A stretch of 64,000 nucleotides of DNA from CALMEC01 sp964628685. Lineage in GTDB: Bacteria; Actinomycetota; Thermoleophilia; Miltoncostaeales; Miltoncostaeaceae. Positions 50,407 to 60,163 of the stretch are shown piece after piece. Position 1 is the stretch's first letter, and each line of letters opens with the position of its first letter. The position numbers and the translations under genes are program-made. The stretch spans positions 104,653-168,652 of the forward strand of contig CAZVNM010000006.1 in NCBI GenBank assembly GCA_964628685.1. The letters are read 5' to 3'. The notes below the pieces were generated by a model. That model worked only from the letters and a program-made list of their open reading frames with translations. It did no database searches and was not told where the DNA came from.

Positions 50407-51423
50407 TCAGCCCCGCATCGCGACCAGCAGGTCCCGGGCCACACGCTCCAGCGCGAAGCGTCTGCCGTCGTCGCTGGAGCGCCCCAGGTCGGTCAGCGCG
50501 CTCACGCGCAGGTCCAGCTCCAGGGCGGCCAGCCGCGCGACGCAGCGGTCGCCGGCGTCGTCCGGCAGGGCGCGCGCCTGCTCCACCACCTTCTGGGCCG
50601 GGTAACCGCGCAGCCCGGTGACCGCCCCCACGTCGTCGGCCCCGGCGCCGGGACCGAGCGACTGGGCGACCGCCACCGCCCGGAAATGACGGGCCAGCGC
50701 CATCTGGATCACGATCGGCTCGGTGGGGTTGTCGCCGGCGGCCAGCTCGTCCAGGAGCGCGTACACGCGGGCACGGTCACCCGACGTGAGGGCGTCCGCC
50801 AGCTCGTACGACTTCGCCTCGGGATGGGTGACGACGAAGGCGTCGACCAGGGCGCGGTCGATCGGACCGCCGCCGGCCCCCGCCGCGAGCTTGACGGCCT
50901 CCTGCGAAAGCGCCAGGGCGTCCTCGCCCACCCGCTCGACGATCACACGCGCCAGGGCCGCCGGCAGCTTGGCGCCGGCGCGCTCGCACTCGGCGACGAC
51001 GTGGTCGGCGAACCACTTCGCGCGGTCCCTGCGGTTCGCCTTCGGCTTGGGCCCGTACTCGAGCACCTGTCCCGCCGACGACAGGGCCGCGACGAGCTTG
51101 GGCGTGGGCGCCTGCGCCGCCACGACCGCCAGGCAGGTGTCGGGGCTCGCATCGCCCAGGTACTCCAGGAGCGGCTGCACGTCGCCGGCGCGCCAGGCCT
51201 CGGCGTTTCGGACGATCACCAGACGCAGCCCGCCGAACGACAGGGTCCGGCAGGTGGTCGCGACGTCCGCCGCCACGTCGGTGGAGGCGTCGAACAGGTC
51301 GGGCGGGAGTCCTCCCTCGGCGATCACCCGGTCCTGAAGGCGCCTGACCGCCCGGTCGACCTTGCCGCGGTCCTCGCCCCAGATCCCGTAGGCTGGGCCG
51401 AGCGGTGGGGACGATGCGCTCAC
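50407..51423 (-). CDS. holA: DNA polymerase III delta subunit
   Basis: The 338-residue AAA+-like protein shows the HolA pattern: YGIWGEDRGKVDRAVRRLQ at the start, FDASTDVAADVATTCRTLSFGGLRLVIVRNAE, LAVVAAQAPTPKLVAAL, and the C-terminal helical part LALSQEAVKLA, YELADALTSGDRARVYALLDEL, LARHFRAV and YPAQKVVEQA. It opens the sliding clamp in the loader complex. Its place near comEC, comEA and leuS matches the usual Gram-positive order. Confidence 0.9.
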   Translation of the reverse strand: MSASSPPLGPAYGIWGEDRGKVDRAVRRLQDRVIAEGGLPPDLFDASTDVAADVATTCRTLSFGGLRLVIVRNAEAWRAGDVQPLLEYLGDASPDTCLAVVAAQAPTPKLVAALSSAGQVLEYGPKPKANRRDRAKWFADHVVAECERAGAKLPAALARVIVERVGEDALALSQEAVKLAAGAGGGPIDRALVDAFVVTHPEAKSYELADALTSGDRARVYALLDELAAGDNPTEPIVIQMALARHFRAVAVAQSLGPGAGADDVGAVTGLRGYPAQKVVEQARALPDDAGDRCVARLAALELDLRVSALTDLGRSSDDGRRFALERVARDLLVAMRG

Positions 51424-51563
51424 TGGACGAGATCAGCGGTTCGGACCGGTGCCATCGCTCCAGACTAGACCACCCGACCGGCATGGGGCACGCGCGCCCC
51501 ATGCCCCGGGGGGGGTTGATCGGGAGGCGGGTCGCACCGCAGACTTTGCCCTCCCTTTCCTTC

Positions 51564-51585
51564 ACAAACCGACCGGTCGGTCTGT
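51564..51585. promoter_or_regulatory. TetR-type operator palindrome
   Basis: ACCGACCGGTCGGT is a perfect 14-bp palindrome; the symmetry extends to 22 bp with one mismatched pair. It ends about 12 bp before the GTG of the tetR gene and probably serves autoregulation and control of the transporter. Confidence 0.8.
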
Positions 51586-51597
51586 ATCGTCGCGTCC

Positions 51598-52263
51598 GTG
51601 AGTCCACCCGCACCCACCGAACGCGGCGAGGCGACCCGCCGGCGCATCATCGAAACCGCGGTGCACCTCTTCACGGAGCGCGGCTTCGACGCCACACCGG
51701 TCAGCGCGATCATCGACGCGGCCGGCGTCACCAAGGGCGGCTTCTACTTCCACTTCCCCAGCAAGTCCGCACTGGGGTTGGAGGCGATCGACGCGATGCG
51801 CGACGAGCAGCGCGACCGGATCGTGACCGCCGTCGGCACCCACCCCAGGGCGATCGACCAGCTGCTCGCGATGGCGAAGGTCGCGGCGACCACCGAGGAC
51901 ACCTCCACCGGCGCCGCGCTGGGCCGGATGTGCCTCGAGATGCGTGACGATCCCGTCACCCCGCCGCTCGACCAGGCCTTCGAGGAGTGGTTCGTGCTGG
52001 TGGGCGAGCTCGTCGCGCGCGCCCAGGCCGAGGGGGATGCCGACCCCTCGATCGATCCACGGGTGGCCGGATTCATGATCGTCGCGACGTTCCTCGGCAT
52101 CGACTACGTCGAACAGATCCGCGAGTCGCCGGAGGGCGTGGCCGCCCATCTGGACGACTACGTGCGCTACGCGCTCCGCGGCGCCGGCATCCGTCACCCC
52201 GACGACGACGTCACCTCCCCCACACCCCCGACGACCGTGTCACAGAAGGACTCCAGGCCATGA
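51598..52263 (+). CDS. TetR-family transcriptional regulator
   Basis: The 221-residue protein has a TetR helix-turn-helix: TRRRIIETAVHLFTERGFDATPVSAIIDAAGVTKGGFYFHFPSKSAL. The C-terminal domain (LEAIDAM..., about 60-200) is the ligand-binding part. It likely represses itself and the MMPL transporter (ATGA overlap) through the palindrome upstream. Ligand is unknown. Confidence 0.9.
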   Translation: MSPPAPTERGEATRRRIIETAVHLFTERGFDATPVSAIIDAAGVTKGGFYFHFPSKSALGLEAIDAMRDEQRDRIVTAVGTHPRAIDQLLAMAKVAATTEDTSTGAALGRMCLEMRDDPVTPPLDQAFEEWFVLVGELVARAQAEGDADPSIDPRVAGFMIVATFLGIDYVEQIRESPEGVAAHLDDYVRYALRGAGIRHPDDDVTSPTPPTTVSQKDSRP

Positions 52264-54500
52264 GCATCTTCTCCACCCGGCGGGTCGCCCGCGCCTGCGC
52301 CGAGCGCCCGAAGACCGTCATCGCCGTCTGGGCCGTCGTGCTGGCGGCGTCGGCGGCGGTCATCGTGAGCCTGCTCGCCGGCGTGCTGAGCAACGACCAG
52401 CAGTTCGTCAACACGCCCGAGGCGGCCCGTGCCATCGACCAGATGGAGGCGCTGGGCGTGCAGGACGGCGTCACCGAGACGGTGGTCCTCACCGCCCGTG
52501 ACGGCTCGTTCCGCGACCCGGCCAGGATGCGGGCCGCCGACGCGCTGGCGCAGCGCATCCGGGCGCTCGGGCCCGATGTCGTCACCCGTGTCATCCCCGC
52601 GAGCGCCGACCCCCGCCTCGTGTCGAAGGACACGCGCGTGGCGCTGATCCCGGTCGAGATGGCGGGCGGTGTCACCACCGCCACCGACAACATCGGCAGG
52701 GTCCTCGACCTCACGGCGGCGGCCGACGGCCGAGACGGCATCGACGTGGCCGTCACCGGTGTGGCCTCCATCAACGAGGCCGTCAACACCGTCTCCGAAC
52801 AGGACCTGCGCAAGGGTGAGGCCATCGGCATCGGCGTCGGCCTCATCGTGCTCCTCATCGTGTTCGTCGCCCTGGTGGCCGCGGTGATCCCCCTGATCCT
52901 CGCCCTCGTGTCGATCACCCTCGCCCTCGCGCTCACCGCCCTCGTCGGTCAGATCGGCGACCTGTCGTTCTTCGTGACCAACATGGTGAGCATGATGGGG
53001 CTCGCGCTCGGCATCGACTACTCGCTCTTCATCCTCAGCCGCTTCCGCGAGGAGCGGGCCGCGGGGGTCCCCAAGCTGGACGCGATCGAGCGCGCGGGGG
53101 CCACGTCGGCCCGGGCGGTGTTCTTCTCGGGCATGACGGTCGTGGTGGCGCTCGTGGGGCTCCTGATCGTCCCGCTCTCGGTGTTCATCTCGCTGTCGGT
53201 GGGTGCGATCCTCGTGGCGATCTCGGCGGTGCTCGCCGCGACCACCCTGCTTCCGGCCATCATGTCCCTGCTGGGAGACCGGGTGAACGCCGGCAACGTC
53301 GCGTCGCTCGCGCAGCTCCTCGGACTCAGGAAGCTGGCCGCCCGCATGCGCGGCACCGGCGAGAGCCCGTTCTGGCGCCGCGCGGTGACCCGCGTCATGC
53401 GCCGGCCGGTCCTGTGGTTCGTCGCGACGGCGGGCCTCCTCGTGATCGCGTCACTTCCCTACTGGGGGATGAACACCGGCGCGTCCGATGTCACGTCGCT
53501 GCCCAGGGACATCGAGGCGCGTCAGGCGTACGAGACGCTGCAGCGCGACTTCACCGTCGGCGAGGTGTCGCCGATCAGGATCCCCGTCGTCGGCGACGCC
53601 ACATCACCGGCCAACGCCGCCCAGATCCGCGCGGTCGAACGCACGGCCGCCACGATCCCGGCGCTCGGCCCGCCCGCGCTCGTGCCGGCGCCATCGGGGA
53701 ACGGCGCCGTGTTGACCGTCCCGGTCCTGGTGTCGAGCACCAGCGCCCCCGCCGAGGCGGCCGTCCGCGCCCTGCGTGATGCCACCACGCTCAACGTCGG
53801 CGGCGCCACGGCGCTGAACGTCGACTACTTCGACATGTCCGACCGGTATCTGCCGTTCGTGGTCGCCATTGTGCTGGCGTGCTCGTTCCTGATCCTGCTT
53901 GTGGCGTTCCGGTCGATCGTCGCCCCGCTCGTCGCGATCCTGCTCAACCTGCTCTCGGTGGGTGCGGCGTTCGGGATCCTCACCCTCGTGTGCCAGGACG
54001 GCGTCGGCGCGGAGATCCTCGGATTCCAGGCGGTCGACACCGTCGAGGCGTGGATCCCGATCTTCCTCTTCGCCGTGCTGTTCGGGCTCTCCATGGACTA
54101 CCACGTCTTCCTGCTCTCGCGGATCAAGGAGCGCTACGTCACCACGCGTGACAACCGCGAGTCCATCGCGTACGGCATCGCCTCGAGCGGGCGTCTCATC
54201 ACGGGGGCGGCGCTCATCATGGTCGCCGTGTTCGGCGGGTTCGCCACCGGCCGGCTGGTGATGTTCCAGCAGATGGGATTCGGGCTGGCGGTCGCGATCC
54301 TCATCGACGCGACGCTGGTGCGCGGCATCCTCGTCCCCGCGCTCATGAGCGTGCTGGGCGACCGCAACTGGTATCTGCCGCGGTGGTTGGGATGGCTGCC
54401 GGAGTTCTCGGTGGAGGGCGCTGCCGACGACCGGACCGACGGTCGGCCGCTCACCCCCACCCCACCCGTGGCGACCGAGCGCGCCGCCACCCCGGACTGA
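52260..54500 (+). CDS. MMPL/RND-family transporter
   Basis: The 746-residue membrane protein has two sets of membrane helices with large outside loops. The first set begins VIAVWAVVLAASAAVIVSLLAG and holds GIDYSLFILSRFREERAAG; the second holds FGLSMDYHVFLLSRIKERY. The GxDYxxF/GLSMDY motifs are MMPL hallmarks with proton-relay Asp. Such proteins export lipids or drugs. ATG 52260 overlaps the tetR stop; earlier starts lie inside tetR. The TetR/MMPL pair interrupts the holA-comEC order of the other strand. Confidence 0.9.
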   Translation: MSIFSTRRVARACAERPKTVIAVWAVVLAASAAVIVSLLAGVLSNDQQFVNTPEAARAIDQMEALGVQDGVTETVVLTARDGSFRDPARMRAADALAQRIRALGPDVVTRVIPASADPRLVSKDTRVALIPVEMAGGVTTATDNIGRVLDLTAAADGRDGIDVAVTGVASINEAVNTVSEQDLRKGEAIGIGVGLIVLLIVFVALVAAVIPLILALVSITLALALTALVGQIGDLSFFVTNMVSMMGLALGIDYSLFILSRFREERAAGVPKLDAIERAGATSARAVFFSGMTVVVALVGLLIVPLSVFISLSVGAILVAISAVLAATTLLPAIMSLLGDRVNAGNVASLAQLLGLRKLAARMRGTGESPFWRRAVTRVMRRPVLWFVATAGLLVIASLPYWGMNTGASDVTSLPRDIEARQAYETLQRDFTVGEVSPIRIPVVGDATSPANAAQIRAVERTAATIPALGPPALVPAPSGNGAVLTVPVLVSSTSAPAEAAVRALRDATTLNVGGATALNVDYFDMSDRYLPFVVAIVLACSFLILLVAFRSIVAPLVAILLNLLSVGAAFGILTLVCQDGVGAEILGFQAVDTVEAWIPIFLFAVLFGLSMDYHVFLLSRIKERYVTTRDNRESIAYGIASSGRLITGAALIMVAVFGGFATGRLVMFQQMGFGLAVAILIDATLVRGILVPALMSVLGDRNWYLPRWLGWLPEFSVEGAADDRTDGRPLTPTPPVATERAATPD

Positions 54501-54516
54501 CCGCACCGGCCGGCGG

Positions 54517-56853
54517 TCACCCGTCCGCGCGGACCGTCAGATCGTCACGGTCCGCGGGGCGCACCTCGACGCTGCCGTCCCTGTCGGTGCGCCAGACGCG
54601 GACGGCGGCGGCGTCCAGGGCCCGCATGGTGCCGGCGTCGGGGTGTCCGTACGGGTTGGCCGCACCCACCGAGACGACCGCCACCCTGGGTCGCAGGGTC
54701 CGCAGGAGTCCCGGAAGCTGCGGATCGGCCGATCCGTGGTGCGCCACCTTCAGCACGTCCACCCGTCCCGGCGCGGCCCGCCGCAGCACATCGGACTCCG
54801 CATCGCCGCCGACCAGCACCGACACGCCCGGCGCCCGCACCACCATCACCACGCTGTCGCGGTTGGGATCGTCCGATCGGGTCCCGTCGGGGGGCCACAG
54901 CACCTCCGCCCGCCAGCTGCCGAGGGTGATCCGGTCACCGGGACCCAGCGCGGCGTCCGCCGCGGGGTTCGCACCCCGGCCACGCGCACCCGCCCGCGCC
55001 ACCGCGACCACGTCGAACGCCTCGCGAACCGCATCCAGCGCACCGTCGTGATCCTGCTGGCGGTGCGTCAGGACGACGAGATCGAGCCGGCGGACCCCCA
55101 TGCGCCGCAATCGCGCGACCACCGGGGCGGGATCTCCGGGCGGGCCGGTGTCGACCAGCATGGCGCGGCCGTCGGGTGACCGAAAGAGCGTGGCGTCGCC
55201 CTGCCCCACGTCCAGCATCGTGACCGACGGCACGGCCGGCCACACCGGTCGGCCGGCCACCCGGTGCCGGACGACGACGCCGGCCACGAGCACCGCCAGC
55301 GCCACCGCCACCGCGACCGTTCGCCGGGGCATCCCCACCCGCGTTGCCCGCCCGCCTGATCCGCGGTCGTGCGGGGTGGCGGTCCACAGCCACCAGCGCG
55401 CCCACACCACCCCGCCGGCCACGGCCACGGCGGCCGCCACGCCGATCCATCCGGGGCGCACCGTGGCACCCGGCAGCCGCGCGGCGCTCCATCCGACCAC
55501 GCGGATCGCATCGGCGCCCAGCCCCGCACACCACACCGGCACGACGCCCAGTGGCCATGCCAGCGCTCCCACCGCCGCGCCCGCGGTCGCGAGGACGACC
55601 GTGGGCGCCGCAAGCGGCACCGCGACCAGGTTCGCGACGAGGCCGGCCAGCGAGAGGGTCTCGAACCGAAGCACCGTGACCGGTGCCGTGGCGAGCGACG
55701 CCGCTAGCGCCTGGGCGGCCAGGTCGGCCACGACCTTCGGCATCAGCCCGGAGAGCCACACGGCGAGCGGCGGGGTGAGCGTCAGGAGCCCGACGACCGC
55801 CGCGAACGAGAGCTGCAGCCCGGGATCGTCGATCGACCGCGGCTGCACCGCCAGAAGGATGTCGAGGGCGACGATGGTCAGGTACCAGCGGTCGGCGGGG
55901 TTCGACAGGACGCCCGCGACGACCACCAGCACACCCACCACACCGGCCCGCCCGACCGACGCGCCGCCGTCGCACATGAGGCAGTAGCCGATCACCGCCA
56001 CCGCGCCGATCACCGCCGCACGCCGCCGGCGGATGCCGGCGGCCACCAGGAGCGTGACGACCGCAAAGCTGACGTAGGTGATGTTCTGCCCGGAGACCGC
56101 CATCAGGTGCCAGATGCCGGCGTCGCGCATGTCCGTTCGGGTCGCGTCGGAGAGCCCGGCGCCGCCGCCGAACGCCATGCCGCGCACGATCGCCGCGCGG
56201 TCTCCCGAGAGCCCCCGCACGACGGCGCGGCCCAGTGCGTCACGGGCGCGGTCGCGGACCCCGCCGGCCCCTCCCCTGCGTCCCGCCTCGTCGACCGACG
56301 TCGCCCGAAGCGTCCCGACGATGCCGCGTCGCTCGACGTACGCCCGCCACCACGCCGGATCGCCGGTCGATGCGGCCGGCCGCAGCGTGCCCCGCACCCG
56401 CCGCCTGACCCCGTGGCCCATCGTGGCCGCGTCCTCGGCGTCGACCACGAGAAAGAGCCGGGCGCCCGCCGGTGTCGCCTCGCCCTCGGCACCGTGCAGG
56501 GAGACCACCCGGACGACCGCCCGTGCCCCCGCCTCCCCGGCCACCGGGGGATCGGCGACCTCCACCACCCCCGCCACGCCACCGGCCGTTCGGATGGGTG
56601 TCACGTCGGTGGCGCCCAGACGCAGCCCGCCCCACCACCATCCCAGGATGGCGACGCACGCCACCAGCACCGCCGCGGCCCGACGTGGGTCGGCACGTCC
56701 CACGCCGATCACGCCGATGACGACGACCGGCGCCACCGACCACCAGGGCCATCCCGGACGCGTCACGAGCGACGCCGTGATGCCCAGGCCGAACGCGAGC
56801 GCCACCGCGTGTGGCACCAGGCGCGCACCGAGCGGTGCCGCGGGAGCGCTCAT
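54517..56853 (-). CDS. comEC: ComEC/Rec2 DNA-uptake channel protein
   Basis: The 778-residue protein has an N-terminal DUF4131 region, the competence core (MAFGGGAGLSDATRTDMRDAG, HLMAVSGQNITYVSF, GLQLSFAAVVGLL) with many membrane helices, and a C-terminal metallo-beta-lactamase domain (VTMLDVGQGDATLFRSPDG, VLTHRQQDHDGAL, VLKVAHHGSAD). In known systems ComEC carries single-stranded DNA across the membrane. In the MBL motif the second His is Gln (HRQQDH). It lies two bases after comEA. Confidence 0.92.
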   Translation of the reverse strand: MSAPAAPLGARLVPHAVALAFGLGITASLVTRPGWPWWSVAPVVVIGVIGVGRADPRRAAAVLVACVAILGWWWGGLRLGATDVTPIRTAGGVAGVVEVADPPVAGEAGARAVVRVVSLHGAEGEATPAGARLFLVVDAEDAATMGHGVRRRVRGTLRPAASTGDPAWWRAYVERRGIVGTLRATSVDEAGRRGGAGGVRDRARDALGRAVVRGLSGDRAAIVRGMAFGGGAGLSDATRTDMRDAGIWHLMAVSGQNITYVSFAVVTLLVAAGIRRRRAAVIGAVAVIGYCLMCDGGASVGRAGVVGVLVVVAGVLSNPADRWYLTIVALDILLAVQPRSIDDPGLQLSFAAVVGLLTLTPPLAVWLSGLMPKVVADLAAQALAASLATAPVTVLRFETLSLAGLVANLVAVPLAAPTVVLATAGAAVGALAWPLGVVPVWCAGLGADAIRVVGWSAARLPGATVRPGWIGVAAAVAVAGGVVWARWWLWTATPHDRGSGGRATRVGMPRRTVAVAVALAVLVAGVVVRHRVAGRPVWPAVPSVTMLDVGQGDATLFRSPDGRAMLVDTGPPGDPAPVVARLRRMGVRRLDLVVLTHRQQDHDGALDAVREAFDVVAVARAGARGRGANPAADAALGPGDRITLGSWRAEVLWPPDGTRSDDPNRDSVVMVVRAPGVSVLVGGDAESDVLRRAAPGRVDVLKVAHHGSADPQLPGLLRTLRPRVAVVSVGAANPYGHPDAGTMRALDAAAVRVWRTDRDGSVEVRPADRDDLTVRADG

Positions 56854-56854
56854 C

Positions 56855-57451
56855 TCATGGCGTCACCTTGTTCCGCAGCGCCTCCATGCGCGCCTCCCCG
56901 ATGCCGGGCACGTCCTGCAGGTCCTCGACGCTGCGAAACCCGCCGTGCGACTGGCGCCACTCGACGATCCGCGCGGCGAGCGTCGGCCCGATCCCGTCCA
57001 GCTGGTCCAGCTGCTCGACCGTCGCCGACGACAGGCTGATGGGGCCGGACGGGCCGGCCGCGCTCGCGGACGCCGGCGATCCGGCCGGGGCGGCGGCGAC
57101 GCGCATCGGCACCACGATCTGCTGGCCGTCCTGCACGGGCGCCGCCAGGTTCACCCCGGCCAGGTCCGCCTTGGGCGTCGGGCCGCCGGCCAGCCGGATG
57201 GCCTGGATGATGCGCCCGTCGCCGCCGATCTCGTAGACGCCGGGCTTGCGCACCGCCCCGGCGACGTGGACGAGGAACCGCGTCGGCTCATCCCTGATGA
57301 CGGCCGCGGGCTCGGCCGTGGGTGTCCCGGCGGGCTCCGGCTGGCCGCCGGAACCGCCGCCTGCGGCACGCCACGCGAGCACCGCCAGCGCCACGGCGAC
57401 CAGGAGGTACCCGGCGGTGTGGGCCTGCAGCCATGGTCGCAGTCGATCCAT
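56855..57451 (-). CDS. comEA: ComEA competence DNA-binding protein
   Basis: The 198-residue protein has one N-terminal membrane helix, an SLBB domain (FLVHVAGAVRKPGVYEIGG) and a C-terminal helix-hairpin-helix domain (VEQLDQLDGIGPTLAARIVEWR, FRSVEDLQDVPGIGEARMEAL). It would bind incoming double-stranded DNA outside the membrane and pass it to ComEC. The gene order leuS-comEA-comEC is conserved in Gram-positives. Confidence 0.93.
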   Translation of the reverse strand: MDRLRPWLQAHTAGYLLVAVALAVLAWRAAGGGSGGQPEPAGTPTAEPAAVIRDEPTRFLVHVAGAVRKPGVYEIGGDGRIIQAIRLAGGPTPKADLAGVNLAAPVQDGQQIVVPMRVAAAPAGSPASASAAGPSGPISLSSATVEQLDQLDGIGPTLAARIVEWRQSHGGFRSVEDLQDVPGIGEARMEALRNKVTP

Positions 57452-57592
57452 GCACCCACGGTACGGACCGATGTGTCACACGTGGGTGTCGCCTGCGTGC
57501 CAACATTGCAACGACGTTCGCGTCACAGTGACGATGATGGATCGACGGGCGCCGGTGGCGTCGCACCCGCGGCACGCGGCCGCGCCGGCCGT

Positions 57593-60124
57593 CTACCCGA
57601 CGACGATGTTGACGATGCGATCGGGCACCACGACCTCCTTGCGGATGGTCTTGCCGTCGATCGCCGCCGCGATCTTGGGGAGCTCCTTCGCCAGGCGTGC
57701 GAGCTCGTCGCGCTCCAGACCCGGCGTCACCGCCAGCGTGTCGCGCAGCTTGCCGTTCACCTGCACCGCCACGGTCACCGTCTCGGTGGCCAGGAAGGCC
57801 TCGTCGGCGTCGGGCCAGGGCGCCGACCACAGGGCGGTGCCGCCCAGCGCCTCCCAGAGCTCACAGGCGATGTGCGGGGCGAACGCATGCAAGAGCGACA
57901 CGACCGTCTGCGTCGCGTGGCGCAGCGCCAGCCGGCCGGCCGGCGAGTCGTATGCGCCGTCGCCGCGCCCCTTGGTGGCCTCGTTCACCAGCTCCTGCAG
58001 TGCGGAGATGGCGGTGTGGAACGAGAAGCGCTCGCCGATGTCGGCCGTGACGCGGATCACCGTCGACTCGGCGCGTCGCATGAGCGCCATCGCGGCGGCG
58101 TCGCCCTCCAGGTCCGCCGGGGTGGGGCGCTCCACGAGGGCGTCGCCCTCCTGGCCCGCCACCAGCCGCCAGACCCGGTCCAGGAAGCGCCGCTGCCCCT
58201 CCACCCCGGAGTCCGACCATTCGGCGTCGTCGGCGGCGGGGCCCATGAAGAGCACGTACAGACGGAGCGTGTCGGCGCCGAAGCGCTCGACGATGGCATC
58301 GGGCGGGACCACGTTGCCCTTGCTCTTGCTCATCTTCGCGCCCTGGTGGTAGATCATCCCCTGGGTGAACAGGCGCGCGAAGGGCTCCGCGAAGCCCACG
58401 TAGCCCAGGTCGTAGAGGACCTTCGTGAAGAAGCGGGCGTACAGCAGGTGCAGGATCGCGTGCTCGATGCCGCCGATGTACTGGTCGACCGGCAGCCAGT
58501 GGTCGACGATCTCGCGCTCGAACGCCGCGGTGGACAGGTGCGGTGCCGTGTAGCGCAGGAAGTACCAGGACGAGTCGACGAACGTGTCCATGGTGTCGGT
58601 CTCACGGCGGGCGGGACCACCGCAGCCGGGGCACGTCGTGTTGACGAATTCGGTGGCCGCGGCGATGGGGCTGCGCCCCTGCGGCGCATAGTCGTCGACC
58701 TCGGGCAGCAGCACCGGCAGCTGGTCGTCGGGCACCGGCACCACGCCGCACGCGTCGCAGTGCACGACCGGGATCGGCGCGCCCCAGTAGCGCTGGCGCG
58801 AGATCAGCCAGTCGCGCAGCCGGAAGCCGACCGTGGGCTCCCCCATCCCCCGTTCGGCGAGCCAGGCGCCGATGGCGGCCTTCGCCTCGTCGACCGCGAG
58901 GCCGTCCAGGAACTGCGAGTTGACCAGCACGCCGTCGCCGGGCTCGGCGGCCTCGAGCGGCGCGTCGGCGTCGGCGGGATCGGCGGCGACCACGCGACGC
59001 ACCGGCAGGCCGTGGGCCGTGGCGAACGCGAAGTCGCGCCCGTCGTGGGCGGGGACGGCCATGATGGCGCCGGTGCCGTAGTCCATCAGCACGTAGTCGG
59101 CCACCCAGACCGGGATCTCCTCGCCGGTGACCGGGTTCACCACCCGACGACCGGTGAACACGCCGCTCTTCGGCCGGTCGGCGGCGCTGCGGTCGGCCAC
59201 GTCGGCCCGCGCCGCGGCGCGCACGTACTCGGTGACCGCCGCCTCCTCCGGCCGGCCGGCCACCAGCTCACCCAGGAGCGGATGCTCGGGTGCCAACAGG
59301 AAGAACGTGGCCCCGAACAGCGTGTCGGGGCGGGTCGTGAAGACGGGGATCTCGTGGGCGCCGTCGTCGGTGCGGAAGAGCACCCGCGCACCCTCGGACC
59401 GTCCGATCCAGTTGCGCTGCATCGTGAGGACCCGCTCGGGCCAGTCGACCAGGGTGTCCATGTCGTCCAGGAGGCGCTGGGCGTAGTCGGTGATGCGCAG
59501 AAACCACTGGGAGAGCTGGCGCAGCTCCACCTGGGTGCCGCAGCGTTCGCACGCGCCGTCCACGACCTGCTCGTTGGCAAGCACCGTCTGGTCCTTGGGG
59601 CACCAGTTGACCGCGGCCTCGCGCCGCTCGGCGAGCCCCTTCTCGAGCATGCGCAAGAAGAGCCACTGCGTCCAGCGGTAGTACTCGGGCTCGCACGTGG
59701 CGATCTCGGTGTCCCAGTCGATCGAGAAGCCCAGGCGGCGAAGCTGCTCGCGGATGCGGGCGATGTTGCGCTTGGTGATGACGTCGGGCGGCTGGCCCTC
59801 CCGGATGGCCGCGTTCTCGGCGGGCAGACCGAACGCGTCGTAGCCCATCGGGTGGAAGACGTCCACGCCCTGGCGGCGCTTGGAGTTGGCCACCACGTCG
59901 CCCATCGTGTAGTTCTTGACGTGGCCCATGTGGGCCTCGCCGGACGGGTACGGCAGCATCTCCAGCACGTATGCGGTGGGGGTGTCGGGTACCACCGGGG
60001 CCTCGCCGTCGCGCGAGATCGGCTGGGCGCGGAAGGCGTGCTCGCGATCCCAGATCGCCTGCCACTTTGCCTCGACCGCGTCGGCGTCGTAGCGTTCACC
60101 GAGCATGTGGGGAGTCCGGGACAT
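57593..60124 (-). CDS. leuS: Leucyl-tRNA synthetase
   Basis: The 843-residue class I synthetase has the HIGH-type motif PYPSGEAHMGHVKNY, the tRNA-editing domain with TTRPDTLFGATF, zinc-like clusters CDACG and CPGCGG, the KMSKS motif GAKMSKSKGN and a C-terminal anticodon-binding part. ATG 60124 gives MSRTPHMLGERYD; a second ATG lies six codons later. It has a -10-like element immediately upstream and may be leaderless. An antisense open frame of 1506 codons across it is an artefact of high GC. Confidence 0.96.
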   Translation of the reverse strand: MSRTPHMLGERYDADAVEAKWQAIWDREHAFRAQPISRDGEAPVVPDTPTAYVLEMLPYPSGEAHMGHVKNYTMGDVVANSKRRQGVDVFHPMGYDAFGLPAENAAIREGQPPDVITKRNIARIREQLRRLGFSIDWDTEIATCEPEYYRWTQWLFLRMLEKGLAERREAAVNWCPKDQTVLANEQVVDGACERCGTQVELRQLSQWFLRITDYAQRLLDDMDTLVDWPERVLTMQRNWIGRSEGARVLFRTDDGAHEIPVFTTRPDTLFGATFFLLAPEHPLLGELVAGRPEEAAVTEYVRAAARADVADRSAADRPKSGVFTGRRVVNPVTGEEIPVWVADYVLMDYGTGAIMAVPAHDGRDFAFATAHGLPVRRVVAADPADADAPLEAAEPGDGVLVNSQFLDGLAVDEAKAAIGAWLAERGMGEPTVGFRLRDWLISRQRYWGAPIPVVHCDACGVVPVPDDQLPVLLPEVDDYAPQGRSPIAAATEFVNTTCPGCGGPARRETDTMDTFVDSSWYFLRYTAPHLSTAAFEREIVDHWLPVDQYIGGIEHAILHLLYARFFTKVLYDLGYVGFAEPFARLFTQGMIYHQGAKMSKSKGNVVPPDAIVERFGADTLRLYVLFMGPAADDAEWSDSGVEGQRRFLDRVWRLVAGQEGDALVERPTPADLEGDAAAMALMRRAESTVIRVTADIGERFSFHTAISALQELVNEATKGRGDGAYDSPAGRLALRHATQTVVSLLHAFAPHIACELWEALGGTALWSAPWPDADEAFLATETVTVAVQVNGKLRDTLAVTPGLERDELARLAKELPKIAAAIDGKTIRKEVVVPDRIVNIVVG

Positions 60125-60133
60125 CGACGGCCG

Positions 60134-60139
60134 AGTATA
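60134..60139 (-). promoter_or_regulatory. -10-like TATACT of leuS
   Basis: On the minus strand GATATACTCGGC precedes the leuS ATG, with nine bases between TATACT and ATG. The same 12-mer precedes deoC. The short distance implies a nearly leaderless mRNA. Confidence 0.45.
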
Positions 60140-60163
60140 TCCGCGCCTTTCGGGGGTCAGCCC

